Shown: in pieces, positions 7,641 to 16,726 of the stretch
Position numbering within the stretch: the stretch's first letter is position 1
Layout of the letters: each line of letters starts with the position of its first letter
NCBI RefSeq assembly: GCF_000294655.1
Contig: NZ_CAHP01000009.1
Location: 6,059 to 70,058 of the forward strand
DNA: 64,000 nucleotides
From: Magnetospirillum molischianum DSM 120
GTDB taxonomy: Bacteria > Pseudomonadota > Alphaproteobacteria > Rhodospirillales > Magnetospirillaceae
Direction: 5' to 3'
Notes under the pieces: model-generated
Told to the model about the DNA's origin: nothing
Database searches by the model: none
The model's input: the letters and a program-made list of their open reading frames with translations, nothing else
Made by a program: the position numbers and the translations under genes

Positions 7641-8042
7641 TCAGGCTCCGTAAAGCTGATCGGGCGAGACCAGCACCGGCGCAATCTCGACCAGTCCTTC
7701 GGGGCGAACGGCCGTATAGAAACAGTGCCGACGGCCGGTATGGCAGGCGACACCCTCCTGATCGACACAAAGCAGGATCGTGTCTCCGTCGCAGTCGATA
7801 CGGAAATCGACGAGACGCTGGCGCTGACCAGAGCTTTCACCCTTGCGCCACAACCGCGAGCGCGAGCGCGACCAGTAACAGACTTGGCCGGTAGCAAGCG
7901 TTTCGATCACTGCGTCACGGTTCATCCAAGCCATCATCAGCACCTCGCCGCTGTCATGCTGCTGGGCAATCGCCGCGACCAACCCATCGGAATCGAATTT
8001 CAGCAGATCAAGCGCGGCGTTGGGGTCAATGGCGGCGGACAT
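7641..8042 (-). CDS. hisI: Phosphoribosyl-AMP cyclohydrolase
   Basis: HisI opens the purine ring of PR-AMP in histidine biosynthesis and uses Zn and Mg. The 133-residue protein keeps the active-site signature: W-SRSR-LWRKGESSG, then DCDGDTILL and ACHTGRRHCFY, with the Cys, His and Asp ligands in place. The start at 8042 follows a GGGAGAG ribosome-binding site. It is the first gene of a two-gene unit with the zinc-chaperone-like GTPase, under a Zur-like operator. It could be a zinc-limitation paralogue, but its metal ligands look canonical. Confidence 0.92.
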   Translation of the reverse strand: MSAAIDPNAALDLLKFDSDGLVAAIAQQHDSGEVLMMAWMNRDAVIETLATGQVCYWSRSRSRLWRKGESSGQRQRLVDFRIDCDGDTILLCVDQEGVACHTGRRHCFYTAVRPEGLVEIAPVLVSPDQLYGA

Positions 8043-8180
8043 GAGACTCTCCCTGGGCAATATAATCCCTTGATATAGACCAGAGAAGCCGCGACGCAAA
8101 GCCCTGCGCAACGGTTCCTCCGTATCGAGGAATTGCCCCTTCGCAACCCATCCCTCCCGTGCGATCATCAAGAGGAGGAT

Positions 8181-8197
8181 ACGTTATAACATAACGA
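8181..8197. promoter_or_regulatory. zur box: Zur-like operator between hisI and zur
   Basis: The core GTTATAACATAAC (8183-8195) has GTTAT/ATAAC arms. It resembles Zur sites, whose core is often TGTTATAACA-like. It lies 18 bp before the zur start and about 140 bp before hisI, so it could control both directions. Confidence 0.6.
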
Positions 8198-8213
8198 AAC
8201 GAACGGACCAAGA

Positions 8214-8717
8214 ATGGCTTTTCCCACCGCCCGCCACGATCACTCCGCCTGCATCCAGGCCGCGCTGGACGCCGCCGAGCAGGAATGCCGCCGTCGCGGC
8301 GCACGACTGACCGATACCCGCCGGATCGTTCTCGAACTGGTGTGGGAAAGCCATCGCCCGGTCGGAGCCTATGCCTTGCTCGAAAGCCTTGGAAAACTTG
8401 GCCGGTCAGCAGCTCCGCCGACCGTTTATCGCGCTCTCGACTTCCTTTTGGCGCATGGATTGATCCATCGGGTGGCATCACGCAACGGCTTTATCGGCTG
8501 CCCCCATCCGGGCCATGCTCATGGCGGCCAGATTCTCCTGTGCACCCAATGCGGCATGGCGGCGGAACTGGACGATCCCGCACTGGACCAGGAAATCGTC
8601 AACTCCGCCGCGCGCCTGGGTTTTTCGGTCAATCGCCAGACTATCGAGGTCGAAGGGCTATGCCCCGTCTGCCGCGCCCAGAGAAACAGCGAAGAAGAAC
8701 AAAATTACGTCGCCTAA
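8214..8717 (+). CDS. zur: Fur-family zinc uptake regulator
   Basis: The 167-residue protein is a Fur-superfamily repressor of the Zur subgroup. The N-terminal winged helix contains LTDTRRIVLELVWESHRPVGAYALLE and PPTVYRALDFL. The metal-binding half has CPHPGHAHGGQILLCTQCG and a C-terminal CPVC, giving the CxxC pairs of the structural zinc site. It is divergent from hisI and a COG0523 GTPase with a Zur-type palindrome between, a classical zinc-starvation arrangement. Confidence 0.88.
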   Translation: MAFPTARHDHSACIQAALDAAEQECRRRGARLTDTRRIVLELVWESHRPVGAYALLESLGKLGRSAAPPTVYRALDFLLAHGLIHRVASRNGFIGCPHPGHAHGGQILLCTQCGMAAELDDPALDQEIVNSAARLGFSVNRQTIEVEGLCPVCRAQRNSEEEQNYVA

Positions 8718-8770
8718 GGGGAGCGGATCTCAAAATCCGCACCGAAATAAATCGGGATAGGGAACGAAGA

Positions 8771-8800
8771 AGGCCGATCCCGCTATGACGGGATCGGCCT
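8771..8800. terminator. Hairpin between convergent zur and aspS
   Basis: Perfect 12-bp stem (AGGCCGATCCCG / CGGGATCGGCCT) with a 6-nt loop. There is no strong T-run on either side, so it may act as a weak bidirectional terminator. Confidence 0.6.
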
Positions 8801-8823
8801 TATCACTGTACCCAAGCGCGGCG

Positions 8824-10623
8824 TCAGGACGCCGGTTCGGCTTCTTTTTTCGGCTTCGGCAGATCGAGCTTCAGGTGCAGCTCACGCAGACGCTCGGGCA
8901 AAACTGCCGCCGGAGCCTGCATCAACAGATCCTGAGCCTGCTGATTCATCGGGAACAGAATCACCTCACGGATGTTCGGCTCGTCGGCTAGCAACATCAC
9001 GATTCGATCGACACCCGGAGCAGCACCGCCATGCGGGGGCGCGCCGAACTTGAATGCGTTCAGCATGCCGCCGAAATGCTCTTCGACATGAGCGGCGGTA
9101 TAACCGGCGATCTCGAACGCCTTGTACATGATATCGGGGCGATGGTTACGAATCGCACCCGACGACAGTTCGATACCGTTACAGATGATGTCGTACTGAT
9201 AAGCGTTGATGGTCAGCGGATCACGGGTCTGAAGCGCCTCCATCCCACCTTGCGGCATCGAGAACGGATTGTGCGAGAATTCGATCTGGCCGGTATCCTC
9301 GTTCAGCTCGTACATCGGGAAATCGACAGTCCAGCAAAGCTTGAACACGTCTTTTTCCAGCAGATCGAGTTCGTTGCCGATCTTGGTGCGGACCAAACCG
9401 GCAAACTTGGCGGCAGCCAGCGGCTTGTCGCAGGCGAAGAACACCGCATCGCCATCCGAAAGCCCGGCGGCAACGCGGATCGCCTCGACCCGCTCGGGAT
9501 CAAGATTCTTGGCGATCGGACCTTTCGGTCCCTCGGCGGCGAACTGAATATAGCCAAGACCGCCCGCACCGTTCTCACGCGCCCACTCGTTAAGCTTGTC
9601 GAACCACGAACGCGGCTGACCGGCGGCTCCGGGGGCCGGAATGGCACGAACCACCGCGCCCTTATCGACCAGCTTGGCAAACAGGCCAAAGCCCGAGCCA
9701 CGGAACGGCTCGGTAACGTCGGCAATCAGGATCGGATTGCGCAGATCGGGCTTGTCCGAGCCATATTTCAACATCGCATCGGCATAGGCGATACGGGGGA
9801 ACGGCGCGGGAGTGACGGCGCGGCCCTGACCGAACTCGCGGAACACGCCTTCCAGAACCGGCTCAATCGCGGCGAACACGTCGTCCTGGGTGACATAGCT
9901 CATCTCGAAATCGAGCTGATAGAACTCGCCGGGACTACGGTCGGCGCGTCCAGCTTCGTCACGGAAGCAAGGAGCGATCTGGAAGTAGCGGTCGAAACCG
10001 GCAACCATCAGCATCTGCTTAAATTGCTGCGGAGCCTGCGGCAGGGCGTAGAACTTGCCGGGATGCAGCCGCGACGGCACCAGATAATCGCGCGCGCCCT
10101 CGGGGCTGCTGGCGGTCAGGATCGGAGTCTGGAATTCGGTGAAGCCCTGGTCCTGCATCGCGCGACGCAGGAAGGCAATCACCTTGGCCCGCAGCATCAT
10201 ATTGGCGTGAACGTCTTCGCGGCGCAGGTCAAGGAAGCGGTATTTCAGCCGCATGTCCTCGGGGTATTCCTGATCGCCGGCCACCTGCATCGGCAACACA
10301 TCTGCGATCGACTGGATTTCGACCTCGGCGACCTGCAATTCAATCGCGCCGGTGGGCAGACGCGGATTGACGGTCTCGGCCGAACGCAGCACCACCTTGC
10401 CGGTGACGGTAATGACGCTTTCCGGGCGCGCCCGCTCCAGCACCGAGAAAACCGGGCTGGAAATATCGGTGACACATTGTGTGATGCCGTAATGGTCGCG
10501 CAGGTCAACGAAAAGCAGATTGCCGTGATCGCGCTTGCGATGGACCCATCCCGACAGCCGGACCTGGGCGCCGGAGTCCGTGGCCTGCAACTGGCCGCAG
10601 GTGTGGGTTCTATAGACATGCAT
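8824..10623 (-). CDS. aspS: Aspartyl-tRNA synthetase
   Basis: This is a class IIb synthetase of 599 residues. The N-terminal OB anticodon-binding fold contains [22 protein letters not shown]. Motif 2 is in the region [23 protein letters not shown], the bacterial GAD insertion lies in the middle, and motif 3 is [16 protein letters not shown]. As in many alphaproteobacteria it may be non-discriminating (also charging tRNA-Asn), which I cannot decide from the sequence. It faces zur and is separated from rnd by 266 bp without a recognisable gene or tRNA. Confidence 0.95.
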   Translation of the reverse strand: MHVYRTHTCGQLQATDSGAQVRLSGWVHRKRDHGNLLFVDLRDHYGITQCVTDISSPVFSVLERARPESVITVTGKVVLRSAETVNPRLPTGAIELQVAEVEIQSIADVLPMQVAGDQEYPEDMRLKYRFLDLRREDVHANMMLRAKVIAFLRRAMQDQGFTEFQTPILTASSPEGARDYLVPSRLHPGKFYALPQAPQQFKQMLMVAGFDRYFQIAPCFRDEAGRADRSPGEFYQLDFEMSYVTQDDVFAAIEPVLEGVFREFGQGRAVTPAPFPRIAYADAMLKYGSDKPDLRNPILIADVTEPFRGSGFGLFAKLVDKGAVVRAIPAPGAAGQPRSWFDKLNEWARENGAGGLGYIQFAAEGPKGPIAKNLDPERVEAIRVAAGLSDGDAVFFACDKPLAAAKFAGLVRTKIGNELDLLEKDVFKLCWTVDFPMYELNEDTGQIEFSHNPFSMPQGGMEALQTRDPLTINAYQYDIICNGIELSSGAIRNHRPDIMYKAFEIAGYTAAHVEEHFGGMLNAFKFGAPPHGGAAPGVDRIVMLLADEPNIREVILFPMNQQAQDLLMQAPAAVLPERLRELHLKLDLPKPKKEAEPAS

Positions 10624-10889
10624 GGTGACCGTGACTCCGTACTTTCGACAGCCTGCTGGCCCTGAACCGCGAAGAAAGGCACCCCCGCCCCGCCTTTGTC
10701 AAGGCGGTTTGGTCCGCTCGCCGATCCCGGAGCGCTTCGCCGAAGCCGCCGGGGCGACGAAGAAGGGATCGCAGCCCGGCCAAGTCGGCCGGTAAGTATA
10801 GTCCGGTCAGCCCTCAAATGGCGACAACCGCTTGAACGGGCTGCGGTTGTCCTTGCCGCTCCCTGCTGTCAGGTGTATCACTTTCCATC

Positions 10890-12089
10890 ATGCCGATGAT
10901 CTCCGATACCGAGTCGCTGGCGGCTTTCTGTCAGCGATTGAAAACCGCGTCCTTCGTCACCGTCGACACCGAATTCATGCGGGAGAAGACGTATTGGCCC
11001 ATCCTTTGCCTTGTGCAGGTGGGCGGGCCGGATGAAGCCCACGTCATCGACCCCCTTGCCCCTGGCATCGACCTCGCTCCCCTGTTCGAGTTGATGGCCG
11101 ACACCTCGGTGCTGAAGGTCTTTCACGCCGCCCGGCAGGACGTCGAAATCTTCCTCCACATCGCGGGGGCGTTGCCCAACCCGCTGTTCGATACCCAAGT
11201 CGCGGCGATGGTCTGTGGCTTTGGCGATGCCGTAAGCTATGAGACGCTGGCATCGCAACTGGCCAAAGCCCGTATCGATAAATCGCTGCGCTTCACCGAC
11301 TGGTCGATCCGCCCTCTGTCGGATAAGCAGATTCAATACGCTCTGGCCGACGTCACCCATCTGCGCGTTGCCTATGAAAAATTGGTGCGCAAGCTGGAAC
11401 GCAACGGGCGGCTGGAATGGCTGGCCGAAGAAATGGCGATCCTGGCTGATCCGGCGACCTATCGTGTCGATCCGGCCCAGGCATGGCGGCGGTTGAAGCC
11501 GCGGTCGAATTCGCCCCGCTTCCTGTCGGTGCTGAAGGAACTGGCCGCGTGGCGAGAGCACGAGGCGCAGGATCGCGACCTGCCCCGCCAGCGGGTTCTC
11601 CGCGACGAGACCCTGACCGAAATCGCCGCTCACCATCCGCGCGACACCGCCGAACTGGCCCGGATGCGCGGCATCGGCAAGGGACTGGTCGAAGGCCGGA
11701 TGGGGCAAGCGATCCTGGAAGCCGTGCGGCGCGGCCTTGACACTCCCGAAAGCGAATGCCCGGTTCCGCCTGACCGGATCGAAATCCCCAAGGGACTGGG
11801 GGCCGTGGTCGATCTGTTGAAGGTGCTGCTGAAGATGAAGTGCGATGAGCACGGCGTCGCCAGCCGCCTTGTCGCCAACTCCGCCGATATCGACGCGATC
11901 GCCTCGACCGACAACGCCGATGTTCCCGCCCTGCGTGGCTGGCGACGCGAATTGTTCGGCGAAGATGCCCTTAACCTCAAGAACGGCCGGGTCGGGCTGG
12001 GTTTCTGCAAGGACGGACGCCACCTTCGCCTGATTCCGACCGCCCCGGATGAGACGACGGAAAGCCCCCAGCCGGAACCGGCCGACTGA
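10890..12089 (+). CDS. rnd: Ribonuclease D
   Basis: This is a DEDD-type 3'-5' exoribonuclease that matures tRNA and other stable RNA. Exonuclease motifs are FVTVDTEFMRE (ExoI), FHAARQDVEIF (ExoII) and YALADVTHLRVAYEKL (ExoIII with Tyr/Asp). C-terminal HRDC domains follow. The 399-residue length is normal. ATGs at 10890 and 10896 are both possible starts. A strong terminator follows the gene. Confidence 0.92.
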   Translation: MPMISDTESLAAFCQRLKTASFVTVDTEFMREKTYWPILCLVQVGGPDEAHVIDPLAPGIDLAPLFELMADTSVLKVFHAARQDVEIFLHIAGALPNPLFDTQVAAMVCGFGDAVSYETLASQLAKARIDKSLRFTDWSIRPLSDKQIQYALADVTHLRVAYEKLVRKLERNGRLEWLAEEMAILADPATYRVDPAQAWRRLKPRSNSPRFLSVLKELAAWREHEAQDRDLPRQRVLRDETLTEIAAHHPRDTAELARMRGIGKGLVEGRMGQAILEAVRRGLDTPESECPVPPDRIEIPKGLGAVVDLLKVLLKMKCDEHGVASRLVANSADIDAIASTDNADVPALRGWRRELFGEDALNLKNGRVGLGFCKDGRHLRLIPTAPDETTESPQPEPAD

Positions 12090-12117
12090 CGCGAGGCACG
12101 CCGTTCTGGAAAAGAAC

Positions 12118-12154
12118 AAGCCCCCGGAGGATATCGACCTCCGGGGGCTTTTTT
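12118..12154 (+). terminator. Intrinsic terminator after rnd
   Basis: Stem AAGCCCCCGGAGG / CCTCCGGGGGCTT with loop ATATCGA and a run of T. The A-flank means it could also act on the convergent minus-strand gene. Confidence 0.88.
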
Positions 12155-12164
12155 ACGTTTGGGA

Positions 12165-12944
12165 TCACACGTTGAAACGTTTGACGTAACGTCCGGCGAT
12201 ATCGGCGGCACTAACCACGACCAGAACGTCGGTGGTGTTGAACTGGTGATCAATGATCGCGCCGTCGCCCACCATGCCGCCCAGGCGCAGATAGCCTTTC
12301 AGCAAGGGCGGCAACGAGGCCAGAACCCGTCGAGCGTCCCAGGTCGCCATGACCGAGGCAAAGTCAATTCTATCCCGGCTGGAGAGGGCGCGACCGCGCA
12401 AGGAAGGCGGGGCTAGGTGATTGTCACGCAGATACGCAATCTGCGGACCCAGCGCCGCCGGGTCGGTGCCGGGCAAGCTGCCACACCCGAAGAGAAGTCG
12501 GATGTCATTCTCGACCATATAGGCAGCCAGACCCTGCCACAGCATTTGCAGTGTGCCGCGATGACGCCAGCGGGCATCGACGCAAGAGCGGCCCAGTTCG
12601 AGGATTGGTCCCGACGTCGCCAGCAATGCCGACAGATCGAACTCACCCTCGGAATAGAAATGACCGATCCGAGCCGCGGCGGCGCGGTGGATCAGGCGAT
12701 AGGTTCCAACCACCTCCCCCTCGGCCAGAACCAGCAGATGATCGCAAACATCGTCGTATTCGTCGAAGTCACGATCCTGGTTGCGCATCAGGGCGGTAGG
12801 CTTTGCTCCCATTTCCTCGTAAAACACCCTGTAGCGGATGCGTTGAGCCGCTTCGATTTCGGCCCGGCTTTCTGCCAGACGAACTTCGACGGCGCCGGGA
12901 ACAGCCGGCATGAGGGCTTGGACAACCAGGTCCTGGTGGGTCAA
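12165..12944 (-). CDS. olsB: OlsB-like ornithine-acyl-[ACP] N-acyltransferase
   Basis: The 259-residue protein is a GNAT-type acyltransferase of the OlsB/hemolysin-like group. Typical parts are RLAESRAEIEAAQRIRYRVFYEEMGA near residue 21, a DEYDDVCDHLLV segment, VGTYRL, and ELGRSCVDARWRHRGTLQMLW with the acyl-ACP binding region. OlsB adds a 3-hydroxy fatty acid to ornithine, the first step to phosphate-free ornithine lipids. OlsA is not nearby, so in vivo function is inferred from family only. Confidence 0.75.
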   Translation of the reverse strand: MTHQDLVVQALMPAVPGAVEVRLAESRAEIEAAQRIRYRVFYEEMGAKPTALMRNQDRDFDEYDDVCDHLLVLAEGEVVGTYRLIHRAAAARIGHFYSEGEFDLSALLATSGPILELGRSCVDARWRHRGTLQMLWQGLAAYMVENDIRLLFGCGSLPGTDPAALGPQIAYLRDNHLAPPSLRGRALSSRDRIDFASVMATWDARRVLASLPPLLKGYLRLGGMVGDGAIIDHQFNTTDVLVVVSAADIAGRYVKRFNV

Positions 12945-13201
12945 GACGCACCTCGGTTGATGAATTGTTGATGAATAAATGAATCTGAAACGAGAACCGG
13001 AAACAACATTGCCGCACGAGACCGACGCCTCAAGAAATCCTGAGGCTTATTACAGTTGCCTCGACAGTTCAGCTATCGCCGATGTCCACGGGATGACATA
13101 TATCTTGAAGACTTGTTCAATCGTGGTGAATTAATTATTACACACGGTGTCCGGCACTCGAACCGCAGCCAACCCGGCACCGAATGACAGGGGGACAGAT
13201 A

Positions 13202-13567
13202 ATGGCGGAGACACGGATAGCCTTCGTCGAGGGGTTTCAGTTCTCGTTCCACCAGGAAGAATCGGCAAAACCGACTCGGCGGGTTAATTCTCGCTGGGAG
13301 GTGCGGGATTGGGCCTGTCAGGTCGAGTATGAAGGAGAGTGGTGCCGCTTTACGCTGCACGAGTTCAACGACGGAATGTTCGAACCGTCGGCAATCCAGG
13401 GAGTGTTCAGCGACTTTGCCGGAGCGGCCGCCGCCGAAGTTACAATTCGTTGGTTACAACGTCGTATCGAAGAAAAAGACGCCCGCAATCGCCACCAACG
13501 CGACTTGTTTCTGGGCGGAATCGCGGTTATCACGGCTTTGGTCCTGGCAGCGGTCTCGCTACGCTAA
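13202..13567 (+). CDS. Small tail-anchored protein of unknown function
   Basis: The 121-residue protein has a soluble N-terminal part rich in aromatic and charged residues (WEVRDWACQVEYEGEWCRFTLHEF), a charged helix (RWLQRRIEEKDARNRHQRD), and one C-terminal membrane segment, LFLGGIAVITALVLAAVSL. The layout is that of a tail-anchored inner-membrane protein with the body in the cytoplasm. The start at 13202 is chosen because of the G-rich ribosome-binding site GGGGGA at 13190-13195. I do not recognise the family. Confidence 0.7.
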   Translation: MAETRIAFVEGFQFSFHQEESAKPTRRVNSRWEVRDWACQVEYEGEWCRFTLHEFNDGMFEPSAIQGVFSDFAGAAAAEVTIRWLQRRIEEKDARNRHQRDLFLGGIAVITALVLAAVSLR

Positions 13568-13620
13568 GACGGTATCCCCATATCGCGATGATATCTGGAT
13601 GAATGGAGGCGCGTGCGGCC

Positions 13621-14253
13621 ATGTTTGACAGACGCAACAAGACGGAAATGGTGGCGGCGAACGAGGCTCTGCCCGGTCGCACCGAGGCGATGAAGGTGCC
13701 TGACCGGCATCTGGTGCTGGGAACCCCCCTACTTCCGCCCTTTCCCACCGGAATCGAAACAGCGATCTTTGCCCTGGGCTGCTTCTGGGGAGCGGAACGC
13801 CTGTTCTGGAAACAACCGGGCGTGTACTCGACCTCGGTCGGCTATTCCGGGGGATATACCGCCAACCCAACTTACGAAGAGGTCTGCACCGGACGCACCG
13901 GCCATGCGGAGGTGGTTCTGGTCGCATTCGATCCAGCGCTCATCAGCTATGGCACCCTGCTTCGCCTGTTCTGGGAAGCGCACGACCCAACGGCGGGAAT
14001 GCGCCAGGGCAACGATATCGGCACCCAATACCGTTCAATGGTCCTCACCGTATCGCCGGAACAGGAGCGTCAGGCTCAAGCCTCGCTTGAGACCTATCAG
14101 GCGGCGCTGCGTCAGGCCGGTCACGGCACGATCTCGACCGAAATCGCCTCTGCCGGACCGTTTTTTTGGGCGGAACCCGAACATCAGCAATATCTGGCCC
14201 GTAATCCTAACGGCTATTGCGGATTAGGCGGAACTGGCGTCCGCCTTTGCTAA
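13621..14253 (+). CDS. msrA: Peptide methionine sulfoxide reductase A
   Basis: MsrA reduces methionine-S-sulfoxide in proteins. The catalytic motif [11 protein letters not shown] holds the nucleophilic Cys (about residue 54 from this start), followed by the family segments [37 protein letters not shown] and [18 protein letters not shown] with the resolving Cys. An N-terminal extension of about 45 residues before the core is common in alphaproteobacteria. The start at 13621 fits the upstream GGAGG better than the ATG at 13603. Confidence 0.92.
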   Translation: MFDRRNKTEMVAANEALPGRTEAMKVPDRHLVLGTPLLPPFPTGIETAIFALGCFWGAERLFWKQPGVYSTSVGYSGGYTANPTYEEVCTGRTGHAEVVLVAFDPALISYGTLLRLFWEAHDPTAGMRQGNDIGTQYRSMVLTVSPEQERQAQASLETYQAALRQAGHGTISTEIASAGPFFWAEPEHQQYLARNPNGYCGLGGTGVRLC

Positions 14254-14364
14254 AAGGGGGACTGAGATACCGTCCTCTTCGGTTGCAAGCGGCCTTTATC
14301 TATGTTTAGGTTTTAAGTGTAGCCTTCCGGGTTTGAAAGCGCGGCTTTGGGGGACTTACAGAAA

Positions 14365-14424
14365 ATGCTCAAATCTCGTTTAGCCCCCCTCCGCCGCCAC
14401 CTGACCGACGACGGGTGCAGATGA
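14365..14424 (+). CDS. Possible 19-codon leader ORF overlapping the ParA-like gene
   Basis: An ATG preceded by GGGGGAC opens a 19-codon frame whose TGA overlaps the next ATG as ATGA. Such overlap allows translational coupling. The peptide (MLKSRLAPLRRHLTDDGCR) is basic and unrecognised. It may be fortuitous; only the spacing and the ribosome-binding site support it. Confidence 0.25.
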   Translation: MLKSRLAPLRRHLTDDGCR

Positions 14425-15512
14425 GGCCTTACATCGTCGCATTGTTCAATCAAAAGGGCGGTATCTCCAAAACCACCACCAGCACCAACCTTGCCGTCTG
14501 TCTGGCTGCATTCGGAAAAACGGTGCTGGTCGTTGACCTTGATTCCCAAGGGGATTCAACCAAAAGCCTGGGGATCGACTCTAAGATCCGCGAGGGCGTA
14601 TTCGACCTGTTCATTAACAATGTTCCGGTCGAAAGCGTGATCAGATCCACCCCCTATGACGGCGTATGGGTGTTGCCTTCGACCTATAGCCTGGCTGGAA
14701 TCGAGGTCAAACTATCCGAGCTTCAAAATTCACAACGGACCCTGAACGCTATTCTGGCGAATGCCAATCTCGATTGCGATTATGTCGTGATCGATTGCCC
14801 GCCGGCACTGGGGATTCTGCCGATCAATGCCCTGGCCGCCGCCCATGCGGTCATCATTCCGGTAACGGCAACGCCCTATGCCAATGACGGGCTGTTACGG
14901 ACACTCCCCTCGATCAAATACGTCCAGGAGGGTCTGAACAAATCCCTGCTACTCCAGGGCGTTCTGTTCACGATCCATGACCGCAACAAAACCGCTAGGC
15001 GGATCAGCGACCTGATCCGCTCGCGCCTGGGCGGCACCGTCTATCGCAGTCAGATTCCCCGCGACAACATGGTGATCGAGGCAGCCACCGCCGGACTGCC
15101 GGTTTGTATCTATGCGCCCCGCTCCGCCGCCGCGCAGGCCCACCTCGATTTCACCGAGGAATTCCTCAACCGCCACGCATCGATCGTCGCCAAAGCAGGG
15201 GAAACCATCGCCCCCCATCCTGCCCACGATGTCGCCCTCGACCGCCTGCTGCGCTGGCGCGGTGAAATCGCCTCGGCTGCCGGTCCCGCCACCAACGCGG
15301 CCGGATTGCGCCAGCAGAAAAGTCAGCTCGACCGGCTATTATACGGCGATCGCCCCCTGATCGAACGCTGGCATCTCGGGATCATCCATTTCTTCATCGA
15401 CAACCGATTGTCGTTGGCCATGTTCCTGCTACTGGTCTTGGCCGGAGTGATCGCTCTCCTCGGAGCCAGCCTCGAAGGGTTGCGCCGCCTGTCCGATATC
15501 GTCGGGCTGTAG
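14421..15512 (+). CDS. ParA/Soj-family ATPase with C-terminal transmembrane helix
   Basis: The 363-residue protein begins with the deviant Walker A motif NQKGGISKTTTSTNLA, followed by VVDLDSQGDSTKSLG and VVIDCPPALGILPINAL, typical of ParA/MinD ATPases. After the ATPase core (about 260 residues) there is a linker and a hydrophobic segment near residues 330-351 (LSLAMFLLLVLAGVIALLGASL), which would anchor it in the membrane. No parB, parS or MinC/E partner is adjacent. Starts at 14415 (GTG) or 14421 (ATG) are possible. Plasmid-type partitioning seems unlikely; membrane positioning or secretion-linked roles are possible. Confidence 0.8.
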   Translation: MRPYIVALFNQKGGISKTTTSTNLAVCLAAFGKTVLVVDLDSQGDSTKSLGIDSKIREGVFDLFINNVPVESVIRSTPYDGVWVLPSTYSLAGIEVKLSELQNSQRTLNAILANANLDCDYVVIDCPPALGILPINALAAAHAVIIPVTATPYANDGLLRTLPSIKYVQEGLNKSLLLQGVLFTIHDRNKTARRISDLIRSRLGGTVYRSQIPRDNMVIEAATAGLPVCIYAPRSAAAQAHLDFTEEFLNRHASIVAKAGETIAPHPAHDVALDRLLRWRGEIASAAGPATNAAGLRQQKSQLDRLLYGDRPLIERWHLGIIHFFIDNRLSLAMFLLLVLAGVIALLGASLEGLRRLSDIVGL

Positions 15513-15731
15513 CCGGCCACACGCAATTCGGGACCATCTCTGTCCCACCCCCCTCAATCCGCCCATACCGTCCCCCTTGCATCGAAAAGGTGGCGAGGCC
15601 ACGGACGCTTTCGCCATCAAGTTCTTATAGTCTATAGATTATATGGTTTTATGTTGACGCGCACATTCTGCGAGAGCTAGTGTTTTTTACGAAGATTATA
15701 CATTTTTAATTTGTATTTTATGGAGCCACCC
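15513..15731 (+). promoter_or_regulatory. AT-rich leader of the sulfonate-transport operon
   Basis: This stretch has no gene. Bases 15620-15730 are far more AT-rich than their surroundings and contain TTATAGTCTATAGATTATA and TTGACG (near 15654), which could be promoter or activator sites. A ribosome-binding site GGAG lies at 15722-15725. Confidence 0.4.
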
Positions 15732-16724
15732 ATGTCCTTCGCCAACAGATTGGGCCGCGCCCTTCGTTCCGGCCTGCTGGCCCTGACCGCCATCGGCCTG
15801 TCCACCAGCATTGCCCTGGCCGCAGATAAGGTCGATGAAGTCAGAATAGACTACGCCTATTACAATCCGGTCAGTCTGGTTCTGAAAGACAAAGGCTGGC
15901 TGGAACAGGATCTGGCCAAGGATGGGATCAAGGTCCGCTGGGTTCTGTCGCTGGGATCGAATAAGGCGCTGGAATATCTGAACGCGAAAAGTCTCGATTT
16001 TGGATCGTCGGCTGGGTCCGCCGCCCTGCTCGCCCGAATCAACGGTAATCCGGTGAAGTCGGTTTATGTCTATTCCCGACCGGAATGGACCGCGTTGGTG
16101 ACCCAAGGCGGATCTTCAATCCAAACCGTCGCCGACCTCAAAGGCAAACGGATCGCCGCGACTCGCGGCACCGATCCGCACGTCTTTCTGATCCGGTCCC
16201 TCGCCGAAGCCGGTTTGACGGAAAAGGACGTCAAGGTGGTGCTGCTCCAACATCAAGACGGTCGTCTGGCTCTGGCCAAAGGCGACGTCGATGCCTGGGC
16301 CGCCCTTGATCCGCTGTTTGCCCAAGCTGAATTGGAAGACGGTGCCCGCATCTTCCACCGCAACCCGGAAATCAATACCTGGGGCGTCCTCAACACCCGC
16401 GAAGCCTTTGCCACAGAACATCCCGAATTGGTGCAAAAAGTCATCGAGGCCTATGAAAAGGCCCGCGCGTTCTCGATCGCCAATCCGGCCGAACTGAAGA
16501 AAATCATCGTCGAGCAAGCCAAGCTGACCGACGCCGTTGCCGCGCGTCAGTTGGAGCGAACCGATCTCTCCACCGCCGCGATCGGCGACCGCCAGCGTAA
16601 GACGATCGAAGCCGCCGGTCTGGCCCTGCAACATGCAGGCGTGATCGCGACGGACGTCGATGTTCCCGCTGTCACCTCAGCTTTGGTCGAGCCGTCGTTC
16701 AGCGTCAAACTAGGCGTAAAATAG
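15732..16724 (+). CDS. ssuA: Periplasmic sulfonate-type ABC substrate-binding protein
   Basis: The 330-residue protein has a cleavable signal peptide (LLALTAIGLSTSIALA, cut before ADK), then the two-lobed SsuA/TauA fold: IDYAYYNPVSLVLKDKGWLEQDL, GSNKALEYLNAKSLDFG, DLKGKRIAATRGTDPHVFL and GDVDAWAALDPLFAQAEL. The family binds alkanesulfonates, taurine or sulfate esters. It heads a six-gene run continuing through permease, ATPase, OsmC, a PLP enzyme and an Fe-S protein. No SsuD/TauD desulfonating oxygenase is present, so the ligand is uncertain. Confidence 0.82.
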   Translation: MSFANRLGRALRSGLLALTAIGLSTSIALAADKVDEVRIDYAYYNPVSLVLKDKGWLEQDLAKDGIKVRWVLSLGSNKALEYLNAKSLDFGSSAGSAALLARINGNPVKSVYVYSRPEWTALVTQGGSSIQTVADLKGKRIAATRGTDPHVFLIRSLAEAGLTEKDVKVVLLQHQDGRLALAKGDVDAWAALDPLFAQAELEDGARIFHRNPEINTWGVLNTREAFATEHPELVQKVIEAYEKARAFSIANPAELKKIIVEQAKLTDAVAARQLERTDLSTAAIGDRQRKTIEAAGLALQHAGVIATDVDVPAVTSALVEPSFSVKLGVK

Positions 16725-16726
16725 CG

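Noticed and set aside
9031-10665. 544-residue plus-strand open frame opposite aspS
   Set aside because: It mirrors the AspRS coding frame, has no ribosome-binding site or family motifs, and is a long antisense shadow typical of high-GC genes.
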